Positions 1-11,700 of a DNA stretch of 64,000 nt are shown here, piece after piece. Made by a program: the position numbers and the translations under genes. The first letter of the stretch is position 1. Every line of letters starts with the position of its first letter. This stretch comes from Tausonia pullulans (taxonomy: Eukaryota > Basidiomycota > Tremellomycetes > Cystofilobasidiales > Mrakiaceae). The DNA lies in contig OX637632.1 in NCBI GenBank assembly GCA_951802195.1, positions 496,001 to 560,000 of the forward strand. The letters run 5' to 3'. Under the pieces are notes generated by a model. That model saw only the letters and a list, made by a program, of their open reading frames with translations. It did not search any database and was not told where the DNA came from.

Positions 1-1641
1 TGCCGCCGTTTCGCCGAGCTCGGCCCTGGCGGGGGCTGCTAGCCCAACCTCGGTTCGTCTGTCGAGCATGCTGTAAGAGGCGAGCGATTGGAATCAAGGA
101 ACTGACCAAGGGACGCGTCTCGCCCGTCTTCTCGCAGACGGCGCTACCCGCGGCGTCCTCCTCCTCCTCGGCCTCCGCCACAAGCCCGTTGAGCAGCAGC
201 ACCTCCGCCGTCGTTGAGACGCCTTCCTCCACCGCTTCGGCGACCCCTTCGTCCTCTTCGGAGGCGCCTTCGTCTTCTTCGGCGGCGCCGTCATCGTCGC
301 TCTCGACCTCTTCGTCGGCTCCTGCTTCCTCGTCGGCCCCCGTGCGTGTCCATCGGCGTTGCAGAATCGCCTGACTGCTCGCCTCTTTGCCGCTCCAGCT
401 AACCCGGTCTCTTCCGTCACCGCCTTCCCCCTGTGATCGCACACATGCACGCACACCCCAGGCGAGCTCTAGTGTCCCTGCCACTTCGTCCACTGCCGAG
501 ACTTCGTCTTCGTTGGTCGCTCCGACTACGCTCTCCCCGACGCCCGGCAGGAGTACCGTCACTGCTTCGAACTCGGCCACCAAGACCCGGCCCGCCGTGA
601 GTGCTGCACATTACGAGGAAACCATCACAACACGCCCGACTGACTGACCCTTGCCCTGATGATGCAGGCCTCTGCTAGCGCCTCCGCTGCTTCGGCGAAC
701 ACCGACTCTGGAGGGCTCTCCAAGACAGCGATCGGTCTCATCGTCGCGGCCTCGGTCATCGTCGGCTGTGGTATCATCTTCTTCATCATCCGCAAGATTA
801 TGTTTGCAAAGTCGAAGCGGTGCGTCGGACTTCCCTGATGTAGGAAATTTTATACCCAGAACTGATCGTCCTCCACGTCGACCAGCTTCGACCGCCGGCT
901 CCAGCCTCTCGACTTTGATAACGACGGCATGGTCGCCGACGAACACGAGTTCAAGGCAACTGAGGGTGCCTTCGGCGAGAAGCGTGCCGAGCGTGAGCGA
1001 ATGGACCGTGAGTCACCGCTCCGACTCATTCATGGTGCTTTTCACCCCTGATCACCCTTCTCCACCCATCAGTCGTCGCCGGCCTTGACCACGACTCTCC
1101 CCACGCCCAGCCGGAGTACCCTCCCTACGTTCACAGCGGGAACGCCCACGACGTTCCCTCGCATGATTTTACCTCCGGAGGCTACCCATCCTACGGTGCG
1201 GGCGCCGGCGCCGATCCTTACGGTAACGCCTACGGCGCGAACTCTTACGGCGGCCACTACGGCCAGCAGCAGGGCAGCTACGACGGTGGAGAGGCGACCT
1301 ACGATGGTGGCGTCCACAGGTCTAACTCGACTGGCGCGGGACCGTCTGCCGCGTACGGTGGATACCCGGAGTACCAGGGCGACTACCCCGCTGGAGGAGG
1401 TGTTCAGAGGCAGCACTCTGGCGGCCAGGCGGATTACATGGACAGCGGGGCTTACTCGGGCGCAGGCGTCCAGAGGCAGCCCAGCGATGGTGGGAACGCG
1501 GCGTACGATGTGAGGCTTAAGGTCGTTGTGTAATAGTCACACAGTCGCTGACTCTCTGTCTTCCAGGCCTACGCGTACGACTACAACTACCCTCAGCAGC
1601 CCCAGCACCCCCAGCAACACCACCAGGGAGGCACCTACTAA
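1..1641 (+). CDS. Ser-rich single-pass membrane protein (5' end outside window)
   Basis: The 3' part of a spliced gene; no start codon lies in the window. Exons read as about 43-72, 138-341, 462-596, 668-819, 886-1007, 1073-1509 and 1567-1641, all joining in phase with GT-AG introns. The first exon edge is uncertain: the frame needs an acceptor near 42. The protein has a long Ser/Thr/Ala-rich outer region, one hydrophobic segment (core AIGLIVAASVIVGCGIIFF, about 690-800) followed by basic residues, and a cytoplasmic tail rich in Gly, Tyr and Gln ending at the TAA at 1639-1641. This is the layout of fungal wall-sensor-like proteins (Mid2/Wsc/Skg6 type), but I see no family-specific domain here, so the function is open. 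Part of the outer domain may lie upstream of the window. Confidence 0.75.
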
Positions 1642-3954
1642 GGGCGGCACCTAGCTAGCTATCCAGCCATCTCACCCTTCCGATCACGTCTTGTCTCTTG
1701 GTTGTGTCTTCTTCTTCTTTCCTTGAGCGCAGCGGCACACCCGCCGCAGACTCTGCTCTCCCCGTGTCTCCATTTCATCTCGATCTCTCTCTTTCTCCGT
1801 TTTCTGCCGCCCGTCATCCCGCCTACAACCCGGAACATTCTCTGTCTCCCTCTCTCTCTCTCTTCCACCCACTCTCCTTTACCCTTCTCGGTCAGTTTCA
1901 TTGCCTTCGGTTCGGTTCGGTTCGGCTCGGTTCGCTACTTCGGTTCTTTGCGTGTAATGGTATCCTCGATAAGGTCTTGTTTTCGGTCCCTCCTAAGCTC
2001 AGATGGATGGCTGAGAGGGGGCTCTCGGGGTGGCCATGCCACGATGACGGATGCCGGGTAACCTTGCCCCCAAAACAAAACAAAACAAACCAAAAAAAAA
2101 AAAAAGCCACGCCGACCTAACGCAGCTTGGGCGGGCAACCAGCGTCCGGTTTGCGACGTCGAATGCAGGGCAGGGCAATGACAAGCCTCCTTTAGGAGTG
2201 CCGGGGGGACCCATCCTCGAACAGGACGAAAGCAGCACACGTAGGCACGCTAGCCCAGCCTCACTAAGCTAGGGTTGGCTGTGAAGAGTCGCGTTCCAGA
2301 GCGAGATTAATAGTAAGCGAAGGATAGAGCGAGCGAGCCGAACCCTTCGATCAACCAGATGAGTGACCATGCTTCAAGGCCAAGGCGAGCTCTCTGTTCT
2401 GGTCAGCCAGAGAGACAACCAGCCAAAACTAACAAACCAAACATCACTCACCTCCATCCCGCACTGACAAAAAGGAGAAACAGAACAAAACAGCAAAAGG
2501 CAGACGGCGTGCCTCGAGAGGTGCGCCGTCTTGATCGAAACATTGTGCAACTGAACCAGCCGAAGCCAGCACAAGGAAGAAGACCAACCATGAAGACCGT
2601 GGGTCGCTGTGCAAGGAGGTGGCCCTCAACCTGACAACCGGGTCTATGACGCCGGCGGCCGCCGCAAGGTAAGTATGAAAGGATGCGAACTGTTCTTAGA
2701 CTAGTTCTGAAACGTAAATTCGGGCATGCTGTTCGACGCTGTACGTACAATGCGTTGGTCTCCATTGTTCGATTCTTGGTTGGACCATTATTGACCACAT
2801 GGAAAGACGAACCTCAAAACACGTCCGCGCGATCTTGCTTTCTTTCTCTTCTTCCGTCACAACCTACCCGCTATCGTTCCCAGCTTCTTCCTCTCCTCTC
2901 GCGCCTCGCCATATCTCGCCTCCCTTCTCTGCCTCATGGAAGCTGATATCCGCACCTGGTCTCTTGATTCGTCAGCCGTCACTGATCGGCAACCACTCCA
3001 ATTTGGCATTGCACGGGTAGATCGATCTGTAGGAGGTGAGGCATGGAGTTCATGTTTCAACCGTTTCGACCCGTGGCCCGGTAAAAGGAAAAGAATCGGA
3101 CCGCAAGAGGGCCGGCCAACTGCGTGAGACTAGGTAGCCTGAGGCAAAGGGGTGTGATCCTGACAAGCGGAGGGGGATATACAGATGGGATGGAGGAACA
3201 GGGTGAATAGGAAGAGTGTCCACGATAGAGGGAGTGACGAGGGAGAGAGAACGCAGAATGCAGGAGAGCACACCAAGGAAGAGGAGAAGGAGAGTGGAAA
3301 AGAAAAGGGAAGAGAAGAGAAGAGTAGATCAAGCCAGACGCTGACCGTCTAAGCTGTTGAAAGGAGCGATTCACGGATACCTGTAATCTAGTACTTTTCA
3401 TCCCTTGTCCTCGTCTTTCTAGTATCTCTTACGCCACTAGGTTAACCTTATACGAGCGGGTAGAGTCGAGTAGCCATGTGAAATAGCTTGCAACCACATT
3501 GGACCCCAGGGCGAACATAGGCCTTCAACATGAACGACCGATCGCCATTCCTGCCCAACGAACTTCAGTCCTCCCTCAGCCATCACCGCCCTCGCCTTCA
3601 CTTTTTTTGTCTTCAAGCTACGGATCAAATGTAGAGGACGACATGACGAAACGAGAAACAACGAGAGGAAGGAAGCAGATAAAGTTTGGCTTTTTTTTTT
3701 TTCGTATCTAAGTCATAAGTTATACGTAGAGAACGAGGTAACTCTATGAGAGATGGTGATTCATAGCTAGATAGAGGGATAGCGAAAGTGAAAGTAGGGG
3801 TGGAAGGAAAGCAAAAGATGGGGTATGGACATAGGTCCATTAGAAAGGTAAGATATCAAGATGAAAATGTCCATGGTATTTCTTTGGACGAAATAAAATG
3901 CCTGTGCCATGTTCTGTTGATACCTCAAATTTAGCATAGGTTGACATCTCAAAT
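1642..3954. other. Gene-poor intergenic stretch
   Basis: No convincing gene. It begins with the 3' UTR of the membrane-protein gene, then CT-rich DNA (about 1690-1880), a short GGTTC/GGCTC simple repeat near 1909-1945 and an A-run near 2090-2105. It is less GC-rich than the neighbouring genes, especially 3600-3950. Open frames here are short and show no codon bias or splice context I trust. Confidence 0.6.
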
Positions 3955-4027
3955 GCCTCGATAGCTCATCTGGTAGAGCGTACGCCTGAAGAGCGTAAGG
4001 TGGCCTGTTCGAGCCAGGCTCGAGGCA
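3955..4027 (+). tRNA. tRNA-Phe (GAA), intronless
   Basis: A complete cloverleaf can be folded. The 7-bp acceptor stem GCCTCGA/TCGAGGC pairs fully, the D stem is GCTC/GAGC, the anticodon stem TACGC/GCGTA holds the loop CTGAAGA with anticodon GAA, and the T stem GCCTG/CAGGC holds the loop TTCGAGC. The discriminator base is A at 4027. A T-run at 4032-4035 can serve as the Pol III terminator. The loop CTGAAGA is the classical tRNA-Phe loop. There is no intron between the anticodon and the 3' half, unlike the intron-bearing tRNA-Phe genes of Saccharomyces. Confidence 0.93.
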
Positions 4028-5121
4028 AGTCTTTTGCTGTAGTTGTCTAGCTTTGGTTTGATAAATCTTCGCTCACTCGGCAGGCATACGAATCATTGTC
4101 TTGGCTTCGAGGGAAGGGGATGTAGACCGCCCAAGCCTATCCAGTCCAAACGGACGAGTTGTGGGACCATGCGAAAGAAAAGACGGGCCTTGGCAACGAG
4201 GTGGAGCAAGCCGACATTGCTGATGACGGAAGAAAAGTGACCAAAAGGATCACAGAAGCACAAATACTCAGCTAGTCCGCTGGTCGAGGGATGTCAGAGG
4301 GCCTGCCTCCTGGTGCCTCGAGTCGACCACACTAGCTCTGTTACCTTTCGTCACCGACTAGCGCATGAAAGGAACGCGTGCGACTAACGCCGACGACAAT
4401 AGTGTCTGCGCCGCAATGAGGTCCCTCATCAACCTCTTTAACGTACCAGCAGGAGAGATCCGACACTTATTGTCAGGACGACATCTTGCCCACCTTGCTC
4501 GTCTTCATGACTAGCAGACCATCTTGGATTGGATGAAATCCCGGATGAGGGTATTAAAATATTGGCTGATGCTCAAGTTACCGGCGATGCAAGATCCTGG
4601 AGCGTGAGACGACCCCGTCCACTGCGCTGCCCTGTGGTATCTAGAGTAATATATATTAGTATCTCTTATTTTGTCTTTTGCGTCATTCCCGCTGCCGGTG
4701 GTCCTTCCTTCTTGGGCTCTTCCTCATCTATGTCGTCCGTCCGGTTCTCTAATCTGTTGTCTAGGGTTGTGGTTATCCTCAGAGGAACAAAGCATGTGAA
4801 GCAGAAGATTGTGGCTTCGCTCTGCAGACATAGGCTGACTTGCTCTCCCCGAGTAGAAGGACGAAAGCGAGACTGATCCTCTGCGTCTCCTATTGCCTTA
4901 CGAGGGGAGCGGAAGTGCTTGGCAAACTCTGCATTTCTTGGCTTTCCTTTGCCTTGGCGGGCAGCGCCCAGCCCTTCTCTCGTTCGCTACACTTTGGCTC
5001 CTCCCTCCCCTCAACCACCACTCCAGCTCCTCTTCCCAAACCCCTCCTTCCTTCTCCCCTACCTGCTTCTCCCGCCCTCCTTCTCCCCTCAAACTTCATC
5101 CCCCGATTCTCTCTTCCATCC
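4028..5121. other. Intergenic region upstream of PacC
   Basis: No supported gene. The last 250 bases before 5122 are strongly CT-rich, as expected for a fungal 5' UTR and promoter. The earlier part (4040-4800) has scattered short open frames without recognisable products. Confidence 0.5.
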
Positions 5122-8100
5122 ATGACCACCTACCTTGCGCCGTCACAGGCGCTCTCGCCCCACTCGTCCTCTTCTCAGTCCGCTTCGTCCCCGCCCACCC
5201 GCCCAAACCCACCAACGATTGGCCCGTCAGCTGCATATGCGGCTGCTCCTGCCTCTCAAGCGGTCAACCAGCCCCAGTCGCAGCAGCAGCAGTCCCAGGT
5301 TGGGACTCATGGTACGTCTGCCTCTCTCGTTCCAGCGTGAGTAGCCAGAGGACGGCGGATGCTGACCGAGGGCCTACACGCTTGCTCGCGTCTCCTTTCG
5401 CCCTTCTCTCTCTCTCAGTGTGCTTGTGGCAGGAATGCTCTGAGGTCCACCCTTCCCCAGAGTCTCTCTATACTCATCTTTGTGAAGCGTGAGTGCTGTT
5501 GTGCCTGCGAAGCAGGTGGAGCAGGGCAGCCATGGCTGACCCACTCGTCGCCCCTCCTTTATTCCCTCCGCTGTCCCCCCTTTCCTTCCATCCCGGCGCC
5601 GACCTCTTGGCAACCAACTACTTGACGCCACAAACCATCGACATCATCCTGTGCCGTTTCTTCCGCGCAGTCACATTGGCCGCAAGTCGTATGTCCTTTC
5701 CGCCCTTTCTTCACATCCTCCTTCTCTAACCACGAGCTCTTCAGGACCAACAACCTCTGCTTGACGTGTGAGTGTCACTCCCGTGTCTCGCCGCAGCGCT
5801 TGCTTTTATTGATACCTCGAAATAGGCCACTGGCGAGGATGCGAAATTACCTGTGCAAAGCGAGACCACATCACGAGCCACCTTCGAGGTAAGCTTACGT
5901 TCTCTCCGTCATTCGTCACAGCATCTCATCTCCCTTGTCACCAGTCCACACCCCTCTCAAGCCCCACAGCTGCGGTGTATGCACCAAGACGTTCAAGCGG
6001 CCCCAGGACCTCAAGAAGCACGAGCGGATCCACACCCAGGAGCACCACACCGCTCACAAGCACTCAAAGGCCGCTGTCTCAAGCGACCCTGAGTTCGCCG
6101 CACGCGTCCAGGCGGCCAAGCCCTCCCAGGCGGTCAGCAACACCGACGGCCGGGCTAGCTTCTCGTCGAGCGGAGGCAGCTACACGGAGCAAACGCCGGA
6201 TCTCGCGTCGCCGAAGTCTAACTCGCTTTCACCGCACTCCTACTCGAGCGACGCCCAACTTAATACGCCGCCGCCGTTCGAACACTTCCCGAGCTACCCG
6301 CAAGTCAGCCAGAGCTATGGCAGCGGTCAGCCCATCCCTTCCAACCTTCCGTCCAACCTCTTCTCCAATGGACTGGGTGGCGGCGTCTTCCAGGGTTACC
6401 CGCAGCTCCCCTACGGCCTCCAGCAGCAGCAATGGCAGCAACAGCCCATTATCGGCCAGAAGCGCAGTCATGAGGTCTTTGAGGGCTTTTTTGACGATGT
6501 CAAGAAGCGCAAGGTCGAGCCCAACTACCAGGACCGAGGTACGTCCCGCTTCTCGGTGTTGCATGCTTCCTTCACACTTACCATCTATTCTCCCAACAGA
6601 GATACAACAGCGCCTCGACGACCTCTCGCGTGGTCTCGGCCAGCAGCAGCACGCGCCCCAGCTCTCGCTACCCTCACCCGGCAACAACGCGCCATTCAAC
6701 GTCAGTCAACAGCAGCAGCAGGCGGCGTTCAACTCCCTCGCCGGCGCTGGCTCCGGGAACAACCCAAACTCGGCCAATGGGGCGTTCGACGTCTACTCGC
6801 AGACGGCATCCTCGCTCGTCCCCAACTTCCACAACGAGAACGACGTTGCCCAGGCCAACACCTTTCTCTTCAATCTTCTTATGGGCGCGACAGCCAACGC
6901 CAACGGCGGACAGCAGCCCCAACCTCAGCATCAGCTGCAGCGCTCGCCGTTGCTGGAGTCTCGCCCTCAACAGCATTCGCCTCTCCCGCCTGCCCAGCAG
7001 TTATCGGCGCCGCCCCCGCTCGACGTCAATGTCCTCGCACAGCTTGGCCTCTCCGGGATGCCCGGTCTTGATCCGAACGTTCTCTTCGGCAGCCTTCAGC
7101 TCCAGCTCCAGCAGCAACAGCTCCTCGCGACCCTCCAGCAACAACAGCAACAACTTCAGCAGCAGCAGCAACAGCAGCAACAGCTCCAGCAGCAGCAGCA
7201 GCAGAGGTCCGGTTCCGCGGGTGCTTTCGGTCAGCTCTACTCATCGCTGGACAACTCTGGGCTCCTCCAGACGCCGCATCAGGACCTTCGCTGCTCGTCC
7301 GAGCCAAACACCGCTTACAGCTCGCCCGCGACGGGTTTCGGCGGTCAACAGCAGCGGCCGATCGCCCAGCTCCCTGGAGCCCGGTCGACAAGCCTTGGCG
7401 CGCCCCCGCTCGGCATGCAGAGCCTCCTTGCCAACTCGGCCCCCGTCCAGCAGCAGCGACATCCGTCGACGGCGCCCTCGCCCACGGGCTCGCACCACTC
7501 CCACGCGTCTTCGCACGACTCGCAGCCGTCGTCGGGTTCGGCCCTCTCCGAGCCGTACTCGTTCCACTCAGAGCACAACTCGCCGCATCACTCGACACAG
7601 TCGTACCATTCGGACATCCCCTCGCTCCCGAGCACTTACCAGCACTCGTTCGACGCGCTCGCCCGCGCCCGCGGCCCGTCCGTTGTGCCTGCCGGCCTCG
7701 CTCCTGTTGACCTCATGGGAAGGACCTACCGTCTCATGGAGCCTCTTTCCGCCGCTGCTCCTCGCGAGTCTAACGAGCGTGGTTCGCCCGCCCGCCCGGC
7801 GCTCACAATCCCGACCAAGGCGACTGAGGAGGACGAGGAGATGACGCCCCGGCTCTCGCCCTCTGAAGTTGCCATGAAGCGACCATCGAGCAGTCTGCTC
7901 CTTCCAGCTCATCTCACGACTGAGGCTGGTGACCCGGAGTTCAAGCTTCCCTCAATCCTCTCTACCCCATCTTCGGCCTCGTCTTTCGCCCCGGACTACA
8001 GGCGGGATCGGTCGGGCTCGCCCGCGTCCGGCGCGTCCTCGACAGCGTCTTCTAGCACTCCCGGCTCGCCCGCGACCGTCACCGGCGGCGATGACCACCA

Positions 8101-8455
8101 CGGAACCGTCCTCCCGCCGATCACTTCACTCTACCCGTCGCTCCTCCCCTCGTCAGTATCGAGCTCGCGCCCGACGGCAACGGCGGACGACTCGCTCGCC
8201 CGGCGCGTCAAGTCGCTTGCTCTCAACGAGGAGTCGCGTTCTGTGTTGGTGTCACCCTCTCGCGCCATCGCCCCTGGCGCGTCGTTGTCGGCCGAGGAGC
8301 AGCGCGAGCAGGCGAGGAGGCACGTTGAACTCATCAAGGGTCTTCTTGTCGCTGTTAACACCAAGTGGCGGGCTGCCCAGCTCGAGGCCCAACAGCAGAA
8401 AGAGGAGGCCACCGTGGCTGTGACAACATCCTCGCCCGCGCCAGTGGCTGCCTGA
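5122..8455 (+). CDS. rim101: PacC/Rim101-type C2H2 transcription factor
   Basis: A pH-response transcription factor; in other fungi it is processed and moves to the nucleus at alkaline pH. Exons: 5122-5311, 5419-5488, 5671-5688, 5745-5767, 5826-5888, 5945-6538 and 6600-8455, giving 937 aa. Exons 2-6 join into three adjacent C2H2 fingers typical of PacC: finger 1 starts HVCLWQEC, then comes the family motif AHIGRKSTNNL, finger 2 ends KRDHITSHLRVH, and finger 3 is KPHSCGVCTKTFKRPQDLKKH (residues about 65-155). A basic stretch VKKRKVEP follows near residue 315. The rest is disordered, rich in Gln, Ser and Pro, with polyglutamine encoded by CAG/CAA runs at 7084-7205. Two zinc-finger exons are only 18 and 23 nt long. 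The start is the first ATG in frame with finger 1, after a CT-rich leader. Confidence 0.93.
7084..7205 (+). repeat. CAG/CAA repeat encoding polyglutamine in PacC
   Basis: Near-continuous CAG and CAA codons interrupted by a few CTC/CTT leucine codons. It lies inside the last PacC exon and is likely to vary in length between strains. Confidence 0.9.
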
Positions 8456-8751
8456 AAGGGAGGCTACTGGTTCCACTCTGCTCGCTCGCTTGCCGTATTC
8501 TTATAAACGAACACTCCATCCGTATCGCCTAGCGTTCTTCTTCGTGCTGGGATTTCGTGTCTGCATATCTCTTTGTCGTTTAGCCTTTCGTTTTTCCTCC
8601 ATTAACTTCCCGTCTCTTGTATGCTTTGTTACACGATTCAAAGAATTTTCCTCTCATATGCTCGGTCGATATCCTTGACTTCAGATAGAGAGCTTGTCTA
8701 TGAAGTTCAAATGCTCCCATCCAACGCGTGCAACAAGGCAAGTCCATGATT
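8456..8751. other. Convergent intergenic region
   Basis: About 300 bases between the PacC stop and the stop of the coiled-coil gene on the other strand. The bases 8490-8680 are T-rich and probably hold the 3' UTR signals of PacC. No gene is seen. Confidence 0.6.
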
Positions 8752-11700
8752 CTAGATGACTATCAAATCGCCCTCACAGCAACGACACCAGATAATGCCG
8801 TCCTTGTCTGAGAACTGGTGGTGGATGGCCGTCTTCTTCGGCGCCGATGCCTCTCCGCCTGCTGCTGTTGCTGCCGCCGCTGCTTCGACCGCCTCCACCG
8901 CGCCCATTATCGGGTCGATCTTCTCTGCCTCCTCTTCGCCGAGGCTTCCAAGACCCGCATACGTCGCCGAGGGACTCCTCGCCCCCGCCGACGATGTCCC
9001 ACTTCGCCCGCCTCCAGGGTGGAGCAGAGGTGCGCCGAGACCACCGCTGGAAGAATCCATCCGCGCCCTGAGCATGCTGAGCGAGACCTTACGAGCATGC
9101 CGCGAGGCCGGTGGAAGGTCGGCGTCGACCGGCCGCTTGGCGAGAAGCTCAAACGGGTTGAGTGCCGTATCGTTGGGCGAGATGAGGTTGGGATTGCTCG
9201 GCCGAGGTAGGGTATCCACCGGGGGGGAGGCAACGGCAGTGGCAGCGGGGGATGCTCCCGTCGTCAGTGGGCGTCGCGTGGACAAGAGGGCCTCCTTGAG
9301 TTGATCGATCTCCGCCTCGAGGAGAGAGATTTTGCGGTTCGACGCCTCACGCTGCTGCTCCGTCTCAAAGACGCCTGTCTCGAGAGCTCGAATCCGCGAG
9401 TTGGCCGAGGAGAGCTCGAGCGCATGTTGGTCCTGGAGGGTCGCGAGTTCCGAAGCCGAGCCGTTCTGCTTCTCCTCAGCAGCAGCCCTACGCTTCTTCT
9501 CCTCCGCCGCTGCCTCATGAGACTTGGCAGCCGCCGACTCCTGGAGGGCCTCAATTTCCTCCTTAAGGTGAGCCAGCTCGTCGTGAAGATGGGACACCTC
9601 CTCAGTCTGGGACTTGAGCTGACTCTCGGCGAATTCTCGTCGTTTTTCCTCTGACTTGATCGACATCCGCAGACCTTCGGCGACGCTGCTTTCTGCCGCT
9701 GCCCGCTCCTCATCGGCGGCGGAGGCCTCCTGAGCCTGAATAGCGGTCGTCTCCTCAAGAGCCTTGATCTCCTTCTGGAGGCTGACGATCTCCTCGCCTC
9801 TCGTCTTAAGGTCATTCTCGGCTGCCTCGCGACGATCGGCCTCCTGTTTCGCCGTCTTCCGGAGAGCAGCGGTGGTAGCGTCGTCCTTCGCCGCCCGCTT
9901 CTTATCGGCAGCCGAGGCGTCCCGAGATTGGGCGGCAGCGGCCTGTTTGAAGGTCTTGATCTCCTCCTGGAGCGACACGAGCTCCTTGCTCTGAGCCTCG
10001 AGCTTGGTGTCCGCGGCCTTGCGTCGTTCGACCTCCGCCTCCATGGCGGCCTTGCCGGACGTCTCGGCATCCTTGAGGGACACAGCGAGGACGGAGGTCT
10101 TCTGCTCCGTCACTTGGGCGGCGGAGGCAAGATCAGCGTGCTTCTTTTCTGTATCCTTCAGCGAGACGGCGAGGTCGGCGGCCTTCTTCTCGGCGTTCTT
10201 GAGCGAGGCAGAGACGGTGGCGAGTTCCTTCTTGACGTCGTCGTGGACCTTTTTTGAATCCTTGAGCTCTTTCTCGGTTGACGAAGAGGCCTTGCGAAGC
10301 TCCTTGCGCTCCTTCTCGAGCTCCTTGATGGAAGATGCGCCAGCTTCGCGGTCCGAAGAAAGAGATTCGACCCTTGAAAGATAAAATCAGAGGCGTCTGC
10401 GGCTATCAACGCAGATGATGATACCGAGAAGGAACTCACTGCTTGTTCAGCTCGGCCAGCCGAATCTCGAGCGTCTTCTTCTCGGTAGCCCATGCCTCCG
10501 ACCCTTTGGCTCCCTCCTGAATATCACCCTGAAGACGTTTGGTCTCCTTGTCCTTCTCACCCGCCTGGCGCTCAAGATCGGCGACCTTCTTGTCCAGGGC
10601 CGACTCGCCCTGCTTGGCCTCGGCGAGGTTATCCTCCAGCGCCTTCTTCTCGTGAGCCCAAGCTTCCTCCCCCTTGATACCGTTCTCGACCTGACCTCGA
10701 AGGCGCTCAATCTCGGCCTTGCTATTGCGGCCCTCATCTTCAAGAGCGGCGATCTTCTTGTCGAGACCAGCCCGCTCCTTTTGAGTTTCGGCCAACTGGC
10801 CCTCGAGCGTCTTCTTCTCGCTCGCGGACGTCTCTACGGCTATAACGCTCGTCTGTAGCTCGGTCTTGAGACGCTTGACCTCGGCATTGCTCTTGCTCCC
10901 GGAGCTCTCGAGCTCAGCGACCTTCTTATCGACGGCAGTCCGCTTCTTGACGAGATTGGCCAGCTCGGCCTCGAGCTTCTTCTTCTCGACTGTCACGGCT
11001 TCCGATCCCTCAGCTCCCTTCTGGACCTCCGCCTGGAGGCGCGCAATTTCGGCATCCTTCTCCGCGCCGGTGCGCTCGAGAGCGGTGAACTTCTCGTCAA
11101 CGACAGCCCGTTCCTGCTCGGCGCCCGCAAGCCGGGTCTCGAGCGCCTCCTTCTCGCTAGCCCAGGCCTCGCTGCCCTTGACACCGTCTTGAACCTGGGT
11201 TTGGAGACGTTCCATCTCGGCCTGGCCGTCGCGACTTTTGGTTTCAAATTCGGTGGCCTTCTTTCCGAGATCGGCGCGCTCTTTCTTGACCTCGGTGAGT
11301 TGAGTTTGAAGCGCCTTCGTCTCGCTCGCCAAGTCCTCCGCAATCTTGACGCCTTTTTCAAGCTCGGCCTGCTTGTCACGGCTCTCGCCCTCGAGAGCGG
11401 AGACCTTCTTGTCGAGGGCGGCGCGTTCCTTTTGACTGTCGACCAGCTGGGCCTCGAGCGACTTCTTCTCGCTGGCTGAGGTCTCCGCAGCTTTGGAACC
11501 TTCCTTAAGCTGAGTCTTGAGACGGTCGTTCTCGGCGTCCTTGTCGCGTCCGGCGCGCTCAAGGCTGGCGACCTTCTCGTCCAGTGCAACACGTTCGCCC
11601 TGGACCTCGACGAGCTTGGTCTTCATCTCATCGAGCTGAGAGAGAATTCGGCCGTTCTCCTCCTGAAGGCTCGTCGATCGGGACGCCGAGGACTGGTGCT

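Noticed and set aside
1642-5121. Possible transposon remains in the gene-poor stretch
   Set aside because: No terminal repeats, target duplications or recognisable transposase or polymerase motifs could be seen.
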